This document shows, one piece after another, positions 9,769 to 18,407 of a DNA stretch of 64,000 bases. Both the position numbers and the translations under genes were made by a program. Each line of letters starts with the position of its first letter. Position 1 is the first letter of the stretch. The stretch comes from Olleya sp. Bg11-27 (GTDB lineage Bacteria; Bacteroidota; Bacteroidia; Flavobacteriales; Flavobacteriaceae). The notes under the pieces are model-generated. The model did not search any database and had not been told where the DNA came from. It saw only the letters and a program-made list of their open reading frames with translations. The stretch spans positions 751,514-815,513 of the forward strand of contig NZ_CP025117.1 in the NCBI RefSeq assembly GCF_002831645.1, given 5' to 3'.

Positions 9769-10905
9769 ATGAAATCTAAAATTTGGTTATCGTCTCCACA
9801 TATAGACAAAAATGAGCTTGACTATGTAAAGGAAACTTTTTTAGATAATTGGATTGCACCAGTTGGGCCTCATATTTTTGGTTTTGAAGTAGCTATCGAA
9901 ACTTTTTTAAAACGACCTAGTTTTGTAACGGCAGTTACTTCCGGAACAGCTGCAATACACTTGGCTTTAAAATTATTAAATATTAAAGCAGGAGATACTG
10001 TGTTGTGTCAAAGCTTTACGTTTATAGCGACAGCTAATCCAATTACTTATTTGGGTGCGATACCAGTTTTTGTGGATAGTGAAACCGAAACGTGGAACAT
10101 GTGTCCTTACTATTTAGAGGAGGCTATAAAAGAAGGTCTTAAGCTTAACAAAAAGCCTAAAGCAATTATTATTGTTGATCTTTACGGTATGCCAGCTAAA
10201 ATGGATGAAATTATAGAAATTGCCACGCAATATGATATTCCTATTATTGAGGATGCAGCAGAGGCGCTGGGGTCGGAATATAAAAATAGAAAATGTGGAA
10301 CGTTTGGTGATTTTTCAATTTTTTCATTTAATGGAAATAAAATAATTACAAGTTCTGGAGGTGGTGCATTAGTTTGTCGTAATAGCGCAGATAAAGAGAA
10401 AACTCTTTTTTATGCAACTCAGGCTAAAGAAGTAGCCTTACATTACCAACATGAAGAAGTAGGTTTTAATTACAGACTAAGTAATGTTTGTGCTGCAATA
10501 GGAAAAGGACAAATGGAGGTGCTGTCTAAACGGATTATTCAACGACAAGCTAACCATTTATTTTATCAAGAATTATTTAAGGGTAATAAGGATGTTACTG
10601 TGTTTAAAACAGATAATACAGATTTTAATTCTAATTATTGGTTAACCTGTGTGCTTATAGGTCCGCAAGCAAGTTTTAGTAATTTAGATCTTATAAAATA
10701 TTTGGGTTTACATAATATAGAGGCACGACCTTTATGGAAACCTTTACACTTGCAACCTGTTTTTGAAAACACTCTTTTTTATGGAGGAAACGTATGTAGC
10801 GATTTATTTAGTCGCGGCGTTTGTTTACCTTCGGGTTCCAATATGTCTTTAGTTGAGCGATTATTTATCGCTAAAGTCTTAACGGAATTCTTTAAATCAA
10901 AATAG
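9769..10905 (+). CDS. DegT/DnrJ/EryC1/StrS sugar aminotransferase
   Basis: This PLP enzyme family converts a keto-sugar nucleotide to an amino sugar. The 378-residue length is normal. Visible family features are the PLP-contacting TSGTAAIHLALK near residue 60, IIEDAAEALGSEY near residue 162 and the Schiff-base lysine in FSFNGNKIITSSGGG near residue 190. It lies 5 bases after a PglC-like transferase and 2 bases before a 4,6-dehydratase. The natural reading is a PglE-like step: dehydratase, then aminotransferase, then transfer. No PglD-like acetyltransferase is present nearby, so the final sugar may carry a free amine or be modified elsewhere. Confidence 0.9.
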   Translation: MKSKIWLSSPHIDKNELDYVKETFLDNWIAPVGPHIFGFEVAIETFLKRPSFVTAVTSGTAAIHLALKLLNIKAGDTVLCQSFTFIATANPITYLGAIPVFVDSETETWNMCPYYLEEAIKEGLKLNKKPKAIIIVDLYGMPAKMDEIIEIATQYDIPIIEDAAEALGSEYKNRKCGTFGDFSIFSFNGNKIITSSGGGALVCRNSADKEKTLFYATQAKEVALHYQHEEVGFNYRLSNVCAAIGKGQMEVLSKRIIQRQANHLFYQELFKGNKDVTVFKTDNTDFNSNYWLTCVLIGPQASFSNLDLIKYLGLHNIEARPLWKPLHLQPVFENTLFYGGNVCSDLFSRGVCLPSGSNMSLVERLFIAKVLTEFFKSK

Positions 10906-10907
10906 TT

Positions 10908-11939
10908 ATGTTTAATAATAAATGTGTCCTAATTACAGGTGCAGCTGGAACAATAGGTTCTGCTTTAACTCATTTTATAGTTGGAAATAAACCACTTAAA
11001 ATTATTCTTTTAGATAATGCGGAAACACCTCTTTTTAATCTGGAGGAAACGCTACGTTTAAAAGTTTTGATAAGTACCAATATTATCTATGTTTTAGGGT
11101 GCATTACCGATCAATCATTTGTACAAAAATTATTTAGTGCTCATACTATCGATTATGTTTTTCATACCGCTGCCTATAAACACGTTCCTATTTTAGAAAG
11201 AAATCCAATTCCGGGGGTAAAAGTCAATTGTTTTGGGACTAAAATACTGGCCGATGCGGCTGTAAAATATGAAGTTAAAAATTTTGTATTAGTATCGACT
11301 GATAAAGCGGTTGCTCCCGCAAATGTAATGGGTGCTACTAAATTGCTAGCAGAGAAATATGTTAGCGCATTAAGCAAGCAATATCCAGAATTGACACGAT
11401 TTGTAACTTTAAGGTTTGGTAATGTAATCGGTTCGAATGGTTCTGTAATACCATTGTTTAGAGAGCAGTTGTTAAAGGATAAAAGACTAACATTAACTCA
11501 TAAAGAAACAACACGCTATTTTATTAGTGTTTCTAAGGTTGTTGTTTTGTTAATTGAAAGTTTAAAATTTGCTAAAACAGGCGCTTTATTTTTGTTGGAA
11601 ATGGGAGAGGCGCAATCCATTTTAAATATTGCAAAACAAACAATTTCAGAGTTGAAATTAAAGGAAGAAGAGGTTCAAATAGAGATAGTAGGGTTAAGGC
11701 CGGGAGAAAAGCTTCATGAAGATTTGGTTAATAAGCATACAAGTCTTGAAAAAACAACACATCCTGAAATTTATTTAATTAAAGAAGAGGAAATACTATC
11801 TTTAGATGTAGTAACAAGTAATCTTAAGAGTCTTCAAATTATAGTTGATCAACAAAATGATATAGAGGTTGTGCGATGCCTTAAAAAGATTCTGAAAACG
11901 TTTACAAGTCAAAATTCCGAGTTTGAACGCTTAGATTAA
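10908..11939 (+). CDS. UDP-N-acetylhexosamine 4,6-dehydratase (FlaA1/CapD family, soluble form)
   Basis: An extended short-chain dehydrogenase of 343 residues. The NAD(P) site is TGAAGTIGSALT near residue 9. The active-site region STDKAVAPANVMGATKLLAEKY has Met in place of the usual Tyr of the YxxxK motif, as in FlaA1/PglF-type dehydratases, and keeps the Lys. RFGNVIGSNGSVIPLF and GLRPGEKLHEDL are also family landmarks. The N-terminal membrane domain of PglF/WbpM is absent, so this is the short soluble form. It would make the 4-keto-6-deoxy intermediate for the adjacent aminotransferase. The exact substrate stereochemistry is not visible. Confidence 0.85.
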   Translation: MFNNKCVLITGAAGTIGSALTHFIVGNKPLKIILLDNAETPLFNLEETLRLKVLISTNIIYVLGCITDQSFVQKLFSAHTIDYVFHTAAYKHVPILERNPIPGVKVNCFGTKILADAAVKYEVKNFVLVSTDKAVAPANVMGATKLLAEKYVSALSKQYPELTRFVTLRFGNVIGSNGSVIPLFREQLLKDKRLTLTHKETTRYFISVSKVVVLLIESLKFAKTGALFLLEMGEAQSILNIAKQTISELKLKEEEVQIEIVGLRPGEKLHEDLVNKHTSLEKTTHPEIYLIKEEEILSLDVVTSNLKSLQIIVDQQNDIEVVRCLKKILKTFTSQNSEFERLD

Positions 11940-12083
11940 ACATATTCCAAGAAAATAATACGAGTATAAGAGGTTTCTTATATATTTGCTAATAAGAGTA
12001 GTGCTTCTTTCTTTTAGGTGATTTACCTTAAAAAAAGGTAATTAGTACTATTGAAGAATATCAAAAAAACAAGAAATCAGTCA

Positions 12084-13382
12084 ATGAAAATAGCAGTAAT
12101 TGGTACAGGTTATGTCGGTTTAGTAACGGGGACGTGTTTAGCAGAAACAGGAAACGAAGTACTTTGTATAGATATAGACGAGGCTAAAGTAAAACAAATG
12201 CAGAGCGGGGAGGTGCCCATTTATGAGCCGCATTTAGATGTTTTGTTTGAACGAAACATTAAGGCCAATAGACTTAAGTTTTCTACTAATTTAGAAGAAG
12301 GGTTAGCGCATGGTGATATTATATTTTTAGCATTACCTACTCCAGAAGATGAGGATGGTTCTGCCGATTTAAAATATATACTTGGTGTAGCAGATGATAT
12401 AGGAAAGTTAATTAGTGACTATAAAGTCATAGTAGATAAAAGTACAGTACCTGTAGGTACGTCGGATAAAGTAAAGGCAGCTATAGCAAAACACGCAAAA
12501 GTTGATTTTGATGTTGTCTCTAATCCAGAGTTTTTGCGCGAAGGATTTGCTGTAGACGATTTTTTGAAACCAGAAAGGATAGTGGTAGGTTCAAGTAGTG
12601 AGCGTGCAACAGCGCTTATGGAAAAGCTTTACAAGCCCTATGTAAGATCTGGTAATCCAATTATAATAATGGATGAAAAATCTGCTGAGCTGACCAAATA
12701 TGCATCTAATTCCTTTTTAGCGGCTAAAATCACGTTTATGAACGAAATTGCCAACTTTTGCGAAAAAGTGGGTGCTGATGTTGATAAGGTTAGAATTGGT
12801 ATGGGTACGGATTCTCGTATTGGTAAACGTTTTTTGTTTCCTGGAATAGGCTACGGAGGATCCTGTTTTCCTAAAGATGTAAAAGCACTTCACAAATCTG
12901 GATTAGACAATAATTATAATTTCAAAATACTTGATGCAGTCATTAATGTAAATGCAAGACAAAAACTAGTGTTAATTCCTAAAATAGAAAGCCATTTTAA
13001 TAATGATCTAAAAGGAAAGAGTATTGCCATTTGGGGATTAGCATTTAAGCCGGAGACGGATGATATACGTGAAGCACCAGCGTTATACATGATAGAGGCT
13101 TTATTGGAAGCTGGATGTAATGTTATTGCTTTTGACCCAGAAGCCATGCCAAATGTTAAACGTAAATTAGGAGACAAAATAAACTATGCAGATAGTATGT
13201 ATGGCGCTTTAGAAAAAGTAGATGCCTTAGTTATTTGTACAGAATGGAGTATTTTTAGAACACCCGATTTTAGAAAAATGAAAGACATAATGACTAGTAA
13301 TACAATCTTTGATGGTCGTAATTTGTACGATGTAAAAGATGTTATTAATGAAGGATTTAAATATGTATCAATAGGAAGGTAA
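12084..13382 (+). CDS. ugd: UDP-glucose 6-dehydrogenase, bacterial type
   Basis: The protein makes UDP-glucuronate, the substrate of the UDP-xylose synthase gene that begins on the very next base. I place the start at ATG 12084, giving 432 residues beginning MKIAVIGTGYVGLVTG. An upstream TTG at 12051 would add 11 polar residues before the NAD site and is less likely. The catalytic cysteine is C261 in GYGGSCFPKD, with the helper lysine after it. The C-terminal domain has GLAFKPETDDIREAP. It differs clearly from the 465-residue enzyme at 4621 (only the core motifs are shared), so the two are not recent duplicates. A small hairpin without a T-run lies upstream at 12023-12041. Confidence 0.93.
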   Translation: MKIAVIGTGYVGLVTGTCLAETGNEVLCIDIDEAKVKQMQSGEVPIYEPHLDVLFERNIKANRLKFSTNLEEGLAHGDIIFLALPTPEDEDGSADLKYILGVADDIGKLISDYKVIVDKSTVPVGTSDKVKAAIAKHAKVDFDVVSNPEFLREGFAVDDFLKPERIVVGSSSERATALMEKLYKPYVRSGNPIIIMDEKSAELTKYASNSFLAAKITFMNEIANFCEKVGADVDKVRIGMGTDSRIGKRFLFPGIGYGGSCFPKDVKALHKSGLDNNYNFKILDAVINVNARQKLVLIPKIESHFNNDLKGKSIAIWGLAFKPETDDIREAPALYMIEALLEAGCNVIAFDPEAMPNVKRKLGDKINYADSMYGALEKVDALVICTEWSIFRTPDFRKMKDIMTSNTIFDGRNLYDVKDVINEGFKYVSIGR

Positions 13383-14375
13383 ATGAATCAAAAAAGAGTA
13401 TTAATTACTGGGGCAGCAGGTTTTTTAGGATCACATTTATGCGACCGATTTATCAGTGAAGGCTATTTTGTTATCGGAATGGATAATTTTATAACGGGAG
13501 ACCCTAAAAATATAGGACACCTTGCTTCAAACTCCAACTTTTTATTCATTCAACACGATGTCACAAATTTTATAAATATAGAAGGCGATTTAGATTATAT
13601 TCTTCATTTTGCATCACCTGCAAGTCCGATAGATTATCTGAAAATCCCAATTCAAACTTTGAAAGTAGGGAGTATTGGGACTCATAATTTATTAGGTTTA
13701 GCAAAAGCTAAAAAGGCTAGGTTACTAATAGCTTCGACTTCTGAGGTATATGGAGATCCATTGGTACATCCACAAACAGAAGACTATTATGGTAATGTCA
13801 ATACTATAGGGCCAAGGGGGGTTTATGACGAAGCTAAGCGTTTTCAAGAATCAATAACTATGGCATATCATAGGTTTCATGGTCTAGAAACACGCATTGT
13901 TAGGATATTTAATACTTATGGGCCTAGGATGCGACTTAACGATGGTCGTGTTATACCTGCGTTTATGGGTCAAGCACTACGGGGTGAGGATTTGACTGTT
14001 TTTGGAGATGGTATACAAACACGCTCTTTTTGTTACGTTACAGATCAAGTAGAGGGAATTTATAGGCTGTTATTAAGCGACTATGCTAATCCAGTAAATA
14101 TTGGAAATCCTCATGAAATTACAATTAAAGATTTTGCAGAAGAGATTATTAGCTTAACAGGAACCACTCAAAAGGTGATATATAAAGATTTACCTGTCGA
14201 CGATCCAATGCAGCGTCAACCTGATATTACGTTGGCTAAAAAAATATTAGGTTGGGAGCCCAAAGTCGGTAGAGTAGAAGGCATGAAAAAAACGTTTCAT
14301 TACTTTAAAAGCTTAACAGAAGCAGAACTTTATAAAAGTGAACATAAAGATTTTTCAAACTATAATAAGGAGTAG
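13383..14375 (+). CDS. uxs: UDP-glucuronate decarboxylase (UDP-xylose synthase)
   Basis: Converts UDP-glucuronate to UDP-xylose through a 4-keto intermediate with bound NAD+. The 330-residue short-chain dehydrogenase has [11 protein letters not shown] at residues 8-18, [15 protein letters not shown] near residue 118, the catalytic Y148/K152 in GVYDEAKRF and the downstream [10 protein letters not shown] and [12 protein letters not shown] blocks typical of this family. It starts on the base after the ugd stop, which fits coupled synthesis of UDP-xylose. A dead, full-length copy lies at 6032-7002. Xylose, or a UDP-xylose-derived sugar, is therefore a likely component of the glycan (inference). 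Confidence 0.93.
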   Translation: MNQKRVLITGAAGFLGSHLCDRFISEGYFVIGMDNFITGDPKNIGHLASNSNFLFIQHDVTNFINIEGDLDYILHFASPASPIDYLKIPIQTLKVGSIGTHNLLGLAKAKKARLLIASTSEVYGDPLVHPQTEDYYGNVNTIGPRGVYDEAKRFQESITMAYHRFHGLETRIVRIFNTYGPRMRLNDGRVIPAFMGQALRGEDLTVFGDGIQTRSFCYVTDQVEGIYRLLLSDYANPVNIGNPHEITIKDFAEEIISLTGTTQKVIYKDLPVDDPMQRQPDITLAKKILGWEPKVGRVEGMKKTFHYFKSLTEAELYKSEHKDFSNYNKE

Positions 14376-14378
14376 TTT

Positions 14379-15788
14379 ATGGAGTATAAACGCGGAAGGT
14401 ACTCTTGGTTACTCCGACCTTTTCTTATCATTTTTGATTTAGCTATCATAAATGTATTGGCGTTTTACTTTTTTAATTTTAATAAAACGGAATTAGTTTT
14501 TTTTTCAATAAATTTTTTCAATAATAAGCATATATTATATGTTGTGTATTCTACGGTGCTTTGGTTGGCATCTACTTCTTTTTTAAAATTCTACGAAGTT
14601 TACCGATATACATCAACCATAAATATTTTTTCACTTATAATCAAACAGTTTGTAGTTTTTACTATTATTATGTATGCTTTTATAGGTGCGTTTAGAAGTA
14701 TCGATGTGCAGTCTTATACCATATTGAGGTATTTACTCTTATGTTGTGCTAGTATTAGCACAGTTAAATTAGTCAGTTTTTATGGTTTAAAATCTTTTCG
14801 TACCTTTTTACGAGGGAATGTTAGACGTGTAGTAATAATTGGTAAAGGGGAAGGTGCACAGGAGTTAAAGCAGTTGTTTACTAAGCGAAAAGCATTGGGT
14901 TATAGTATCAAAGGAGTGTTTGCAAATAGTGATAATCAACAGTTTACAGGGGATATTTCCGATAGTTTTAAGTTTTTAAATGAAGGAAATGGAATTGATG
15001 AAATTTACTGTGCAATAGACGAGTTGACCGAAAAACAAGTAAACGATTATGTTAAATACGCAGAGGTTAACCATTGTAATATAAAATTTATACCAACAAC
15101 TAATAAGTTACTGACCAAAAGACTAAAAACAGATTACTATAATTATTTACCAATCTTGTCAATGCCTGAAGTGGCTCTAAACAATGATTTTAATAAGTTT
15201 ATCAAACGTATTTTTGATGTCATTTTTGCTGTGCTAATACTGGTATTAGTATTATCTTGGTTAATACCAATTTTATTCGTTTTAATTAAATTAGAATCTA
15301 AAGGCCCTTTGTTTTATAAGCACAAACGAAATGGTATAAACTATAAAGAGTTTTATTGTTATAAGTTTAGATCTTTAAAGATTAATAAAGAAATGGAAGG
15401 GACTTATATTACTCAAAATGATGATCGCGTGACTAAAATCGGACGATTTTTACGTAAAACTAGTCTGGATGAATTCCCTCAGTTTTATAACGTGTTAAAA
15501 GGGGATATGAGTGTGGTTGGTCCACGTCCACATATGTTGTCTTACACGGATGATTATTCTAAAAAAATTGATAAATACAATTTTATTTTTAGACACAATG
15601 TTAAACCTGGGGTTACGGGTTTAGCGCAAATAAGAGGATATAGAGGCGAAATTAAAAATGATCAAGATATTATTAATCGCATTAAGTTTGATAATTATTA
15701 TATCGAGAACTGGTCATTGGTATTAGATATAAAAATCATTTTTAAAACGATTATTAACGTCTTTAGGGGTCAGAAAGAAGCTTATTGA
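14379..15788 (+). CDS. polyprenyl glycosylphosphotransferase (initiating sugar transferase)
   Basis: The 469-residue protein has the same architecture as the one at 7813: four N-terminal membrane helices, a middle Rossmann-like domain (RRVVIIGKGEGAQ near residue 150) and a C-terminal catalytic domain with KFRSLK, the acidic pair in SLDEFPQF and VVGPRPHM. It would start repeat-unit assembly on undecaprenyl phosphate at the inner membrane. The two proteins are clearly paralogous, including identical or near-identical ends (RGEI..D.DI..R..FD..Y.ENWSL). It begins 3 bases after uxs, and its stop overlaps the potential TTG start of the next glycosyltransferase. Confidence 0.9.
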   Translation: MEYKRGRYSWLLRPFLIIFDLAIINVLAFYFFNFNKTELVFFSINFFNNKHILYVVYSTVLWLASTSFLKFYEVYRYTSTINIFSLIIKQFVVFTIIMYAFIGAFRSIDVQSYTILRYLLLCCASISTVKLVSFYGLKSFRTFLRGNVRRVVIIGKGEGAQELKQLFTKRKALGYSIKGVFANSDNQQFTGDISDSFKFLNEGNGIDEIYCAIDELTEKQVNDYVKYAEVNHCNIKFIPTTNKLLTKRLKTDYYNYLPILSMPEVALNNDFNKFIKRIFDVIFAVLILVLVLSWLIPILFVLIKLESKGPLFYKHKRNGINYKEFYCYKFRSLKINKEMEGTYITQNDDRVTKIGRFLRKTSLDEFPQFYNVLKGDMSVVGPRPHMLSYTDDYSKKIDKYNFIFRHNVKPGVTGLAQIRGYRGEIKNDQDIINRIKFDNYYIENWSLVLDIKIIFKTIINVFRGQKEAY

Positions 15789-15793
15789 TTAAT

Positions 15794-16576
15794 ATGACAC
15801 CATTAGTATCTATAATAACACCTTTATATAACTCGGAAGTTTTTCTAGAGGATACTATTACTAGTATTTTAAATCAGACCTATTCTAATTGGGAGTTATT
15901 GTTAATAGACGATTGCTCTACGGACGGTACAGAGGCGTTAGCTTTTAGGTACAGAGATAATTACCCAAATATTAGAGTATTCAAAAATCAAAGTAATTCG
16001 GGAGCAGCAGTTTCTAGAAACAAAGGAATAGCCGAGGCAAAAGGAGTGTTTATTGCTTTTTTAGATGCAGATGATTTATGGAAGATAAATAAATTAGAAG
16101 TACAAATTAAGTTTATGCAAGCTAATAATTGTTCTGTATCTTATACAAGTTATGAGCAAATTGATGAATTTAGCAAACCATTGCATAAATTAGTAAAGGT
16201 ATTACCTAAGCTTAGTTATGGTAAAATTTTAAAATCTAATTACATTGGTAATCTAACAGGTGTTTATAATGCTAGTGTCTTGGGTAAAATCATAGTTCCT
16301 AACCTGCGTAAGCGTCAAGATTGGTTGATGTGGTTGTCTGCTATTAAAAAGTCTGGTAAACCCGCTCTGGGTGTTCCCGAGTCGTTAGCTTATTACCGTG
16401 TTAGACGGGACTCTATATCTTCAAATAAGATGGCGTTATTGAAACACAATTATTGGGTGTATAAAAAAGGGTTGGGATATTCAACGTTAAAATCGTTTTA
16501 CAGAATGCTTGTTTTTATTTGGGAACAGTTTTTTGTAAAGGCTAAATTGATTGTATCTACAAAGCCTCAAAAATAA
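15794..16576 (+). CDS. GT2 family glycosyltransferase
   Basis: A typical GT-A fold transferase: VSIITPLYNSEVFLEDTI at the N-terminus, LLIDDCSTDGT for nucleotide binding, and FLDADDLW carrying the DxD metal-binding motif near residue 95. RKRQDWLMW near residue 175 resembles the acceptor-side ED/QDW region of the family. I choose ATG 15794 (260 residues); a TTG at 15785 would add three residues and overlap the upstream stop. It is the last gene of the forward-running polysaccharide operon. The sugar added is not evident. Confidence 0.88.
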   Translation: MTPLVSIITPLYNSEVFLEDTITSILNQTYSNWELLLIDDCSTDGTEALAFRYRDNYPNIRVFKNQSNSGAAVSRNKGIAEAKGVFIAFLDADDLWKINKLEVQIKFMQANNCSVSYTSYEQIDEFSKPLHKLVKVLPKLSYGKILKSNYIGNLTGVYNASVLGKIIVPNLRKRQDWLMWLSAIKKSGKPALGVPESLAYYRVRRDSISSNKMALLKHNYWVYKKGLGYSTLKSFYRMLVFIWEQFFVKAKLIVSTKPQK

Positions 16577-16987
16577 AACTATTACAACTGGTAAAAAGCT
16601 TTTAATTGCCTAAGGGTTTTTGTGTTTAAATTATTTAGAAGTTTAAAGAAAACAGAATAATTACTTAAAAAAATGTCGAATATGATAAACGTGTGGTTTG
16701 AGCCACAATAGATATTTAGTAAAACAGTCTGTTTTCGATAAAAGGCATGAAAATCCGATTAATTTATCAGGATTAGCTGACAAAAAGTATAGTTTAGCAG
16801 TGTCAATTACAAAGTCGTTTGATTTAGTCATTAAAAAATAATTTTTGACGCATTTTAATTTTAACTAGCGCTAGTATTTTAATGTTTTATTTATCGGTTT
16901 GTGTTTATCGATAATTTCTATCAATTAAATGCTGACTAATTCCTCTTTATGACTACTTGTTTATTCTCCATAGAACGGTTATTATTT
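16577..16987. other. 410-base stretch without an intact gene
   Basis: No convincing gene is present between the GT2 gene and the convergent CapK-like gene. On the + strand, about 16720-16842 reads as a short open segment (FDKRHENPINLSGLADKKYS) ending in a stop, which looks more like a coding remnant than random DNA, but I cannot assign it to a family. No clear terminator hairpin is visible here. Confidence 0.4.
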
Positions 16988-18295
16988 CTACAGCCCAGAC
17001 CTAAACTGTTTCAGTTTACCACTAACTTCCCGTTCTAAAATGTCTTTCTGTTCAAAAATTAAATTTAAATTAGGCTCCAGGTAGTTGTCAACTGCTAATT
17101 GTACTGCTTTTTGCTGCGTTTTACTTAACGCTTCGGTAGCAACATAATAAATTTTAAAGGTGTCAACTTCAGTTTGTTCAATTATAAACTCTTTTACATT
17201 AGCGTTTGTAGTCATGACGGTTTTGGTCACATAATAAAAGGTTAAACCTGCTGCGATTTTTCCGCTGGGAAGCGAAATAAAATCACTAGTACGTCCTGTT
17301 AAAGATTCTAAAATAGGATGCTGTAAAGTACTTTTTGTGGACAATTGCCCTAAATCGCCTAGCTCGTATCTTATAAACGGGTGTGCACGGTTGTATAAGT
17401 CTGTAATTACAATTTTTCCGGGTTGACCAAAAGGTACTGGTTGATTGTTATTATCTAATATTTCGATGTATAGATGGTTGGAATTTACCATCCAATTATC
17501 ATTTTTGTCTTCAAAAGCAATTAAACCTAATTCGGCTGCACCGTATTCGTTAACAATAGAAATATTAAGCTGTTTTTCTAACAATTTTTTGTCGTCTTCA
17601 AATAACATTTCAGAAGTGACAATACAAACTTCTAAAGTGGGGCAAACCTCTTTTAAAATAATGTTTTTACGTTCTAGATATTTCGCAAATTGCACAATAG
17701 CACTTGTGTAACCGTTAATGTAATTAAACTTAGTACGCATAAATTTGTACAGTACTTTGTCTAAAGCAGCATCGCTTAAATCAAATACCGAAAACCGAAA
17801 CCGATTCCCTAACCAATCCTTTAACCGCTCTTTATAATATGCTTTTGTGTCTAACGGAATGCCATAAAAACGCGCCTGTTTATAGGCGTTTAAGTCAATA
17901 TTAAACCAACTATAGCGTTGCATAAACGTGACCCAAGTCATGGCATGCGCAAAATTATCTTTAGCGAATTCAAAAGGGGTTCCAGAAGAGCCTGATGTTT
18001 TATGTTTGTGTACTGTTTTTACTGTGTATTTGTCAGACAAGCGACTAGCCAAAGGCTGCTGTAAGTCGGCTTTAGTTAATACAGGTAATGTATGCCAATC
18101 TGAGGTGTTGATACCGCCACATAGTGCCTTGTAAAAAGGCGTGTGCTCTAAATGAAACGCAACAATAGCCTGTAACTGTTTGCTTAAATAATTAGCATAA
18201 TCAGCTTCGGTAAACCCATCAATAATAGCTTGTGTTTTTTTAGCTTCATTAACAGGGAATCCTTTTAACCGTAAAGACCATTCAAATTGTTTCAA
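16988..18295 (-). CDS. CapK-like / phenylacetate-CoA ligase family protein
   Basis: An adenylate-forming enzyme family member of 435 residues. The phosphate-binding loop is TSGSSGTPFEF near residue 112 and the adenine-side motif is NEYGAAELGLIAFE near residue 245, followed by ITDLYNRAHPFIRYELGD, which contains the YxxGD-like aspartate region. CapK relatives occur in capsule and O-antigen loci, where their substrates are mostly unknown. It points towards the polysaccharide genes from their far end. The start is TTG, since no in-frame ATG lies near. A 112-base divergent spacer separates it from purD. A role in modifying the glycan is inference only. Confidence 0.75.
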   Translation of the reverse strand: MKQFEWSLRLKGFPVNEAKKTQAIIDGFTEADYANYLSKQLQAIVAFHLEHTPFYKALCGGINTSDWHTLPVLTKADLQQPLASRLSDKYTVKTVHKHKTSGSSGTPFEFAKDNFAHAMTWVTFMQRYSWFNIDLNAYKQARFYGIPLDTKAYYKERLKDWLGNRFRFSVFDLSDAALDKVLYKFMRTKFNYINGYTSAIVQFAKYLERKNIILKEVCPTLEVCIVTSEMLFEDDKKLLEKQLNISIVNEYGAAELGLIAFEDKNDNWMVNSNHLYIEILDNNNQPVPFGQPGKIVITDLYNRAHPFIRYELGDLGQLSTKSTLQHPILESLTGRTSDFISLPSGKIAAGLTFYYVTKTVMTTNANVKEFIIEQTEVDTFKIYYVATEALSKTQQKAVQLAVDNYLEPNLNLIFEQKDILEREVSGKLKQFRSGL

Positions 18296-18369
18296 TGCAA
18301 TATATTTTCTGTAAAATAAAGAAATAAAAAACTATTGGATTTAAAGTCAATCAAATTCTTTTAAATAAT

Positions 18370-18377
18370 TATTTTTG
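18370..18377 (+). promoter_or_regulatory. candidate -7 box of the purD promoter
   Basis: TATTTTTG matches the Bacteroidota -7 consensus TAnnTTTG and lies 31 bases before the purD ATG. No TTG at the usual -33 distance is present, so support is partial. Confidence 0.4.
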
Positions 18378-18407
18378 TGGAAACAACAACAACACAACAT
18401 TACTACG

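Noticed and set aside
12023-12041. TTACCTT/AAGGTAA hairpin before the second ugd
   Set aside because: It has no T-run and only seven base pairs; not enough to call a terminator.
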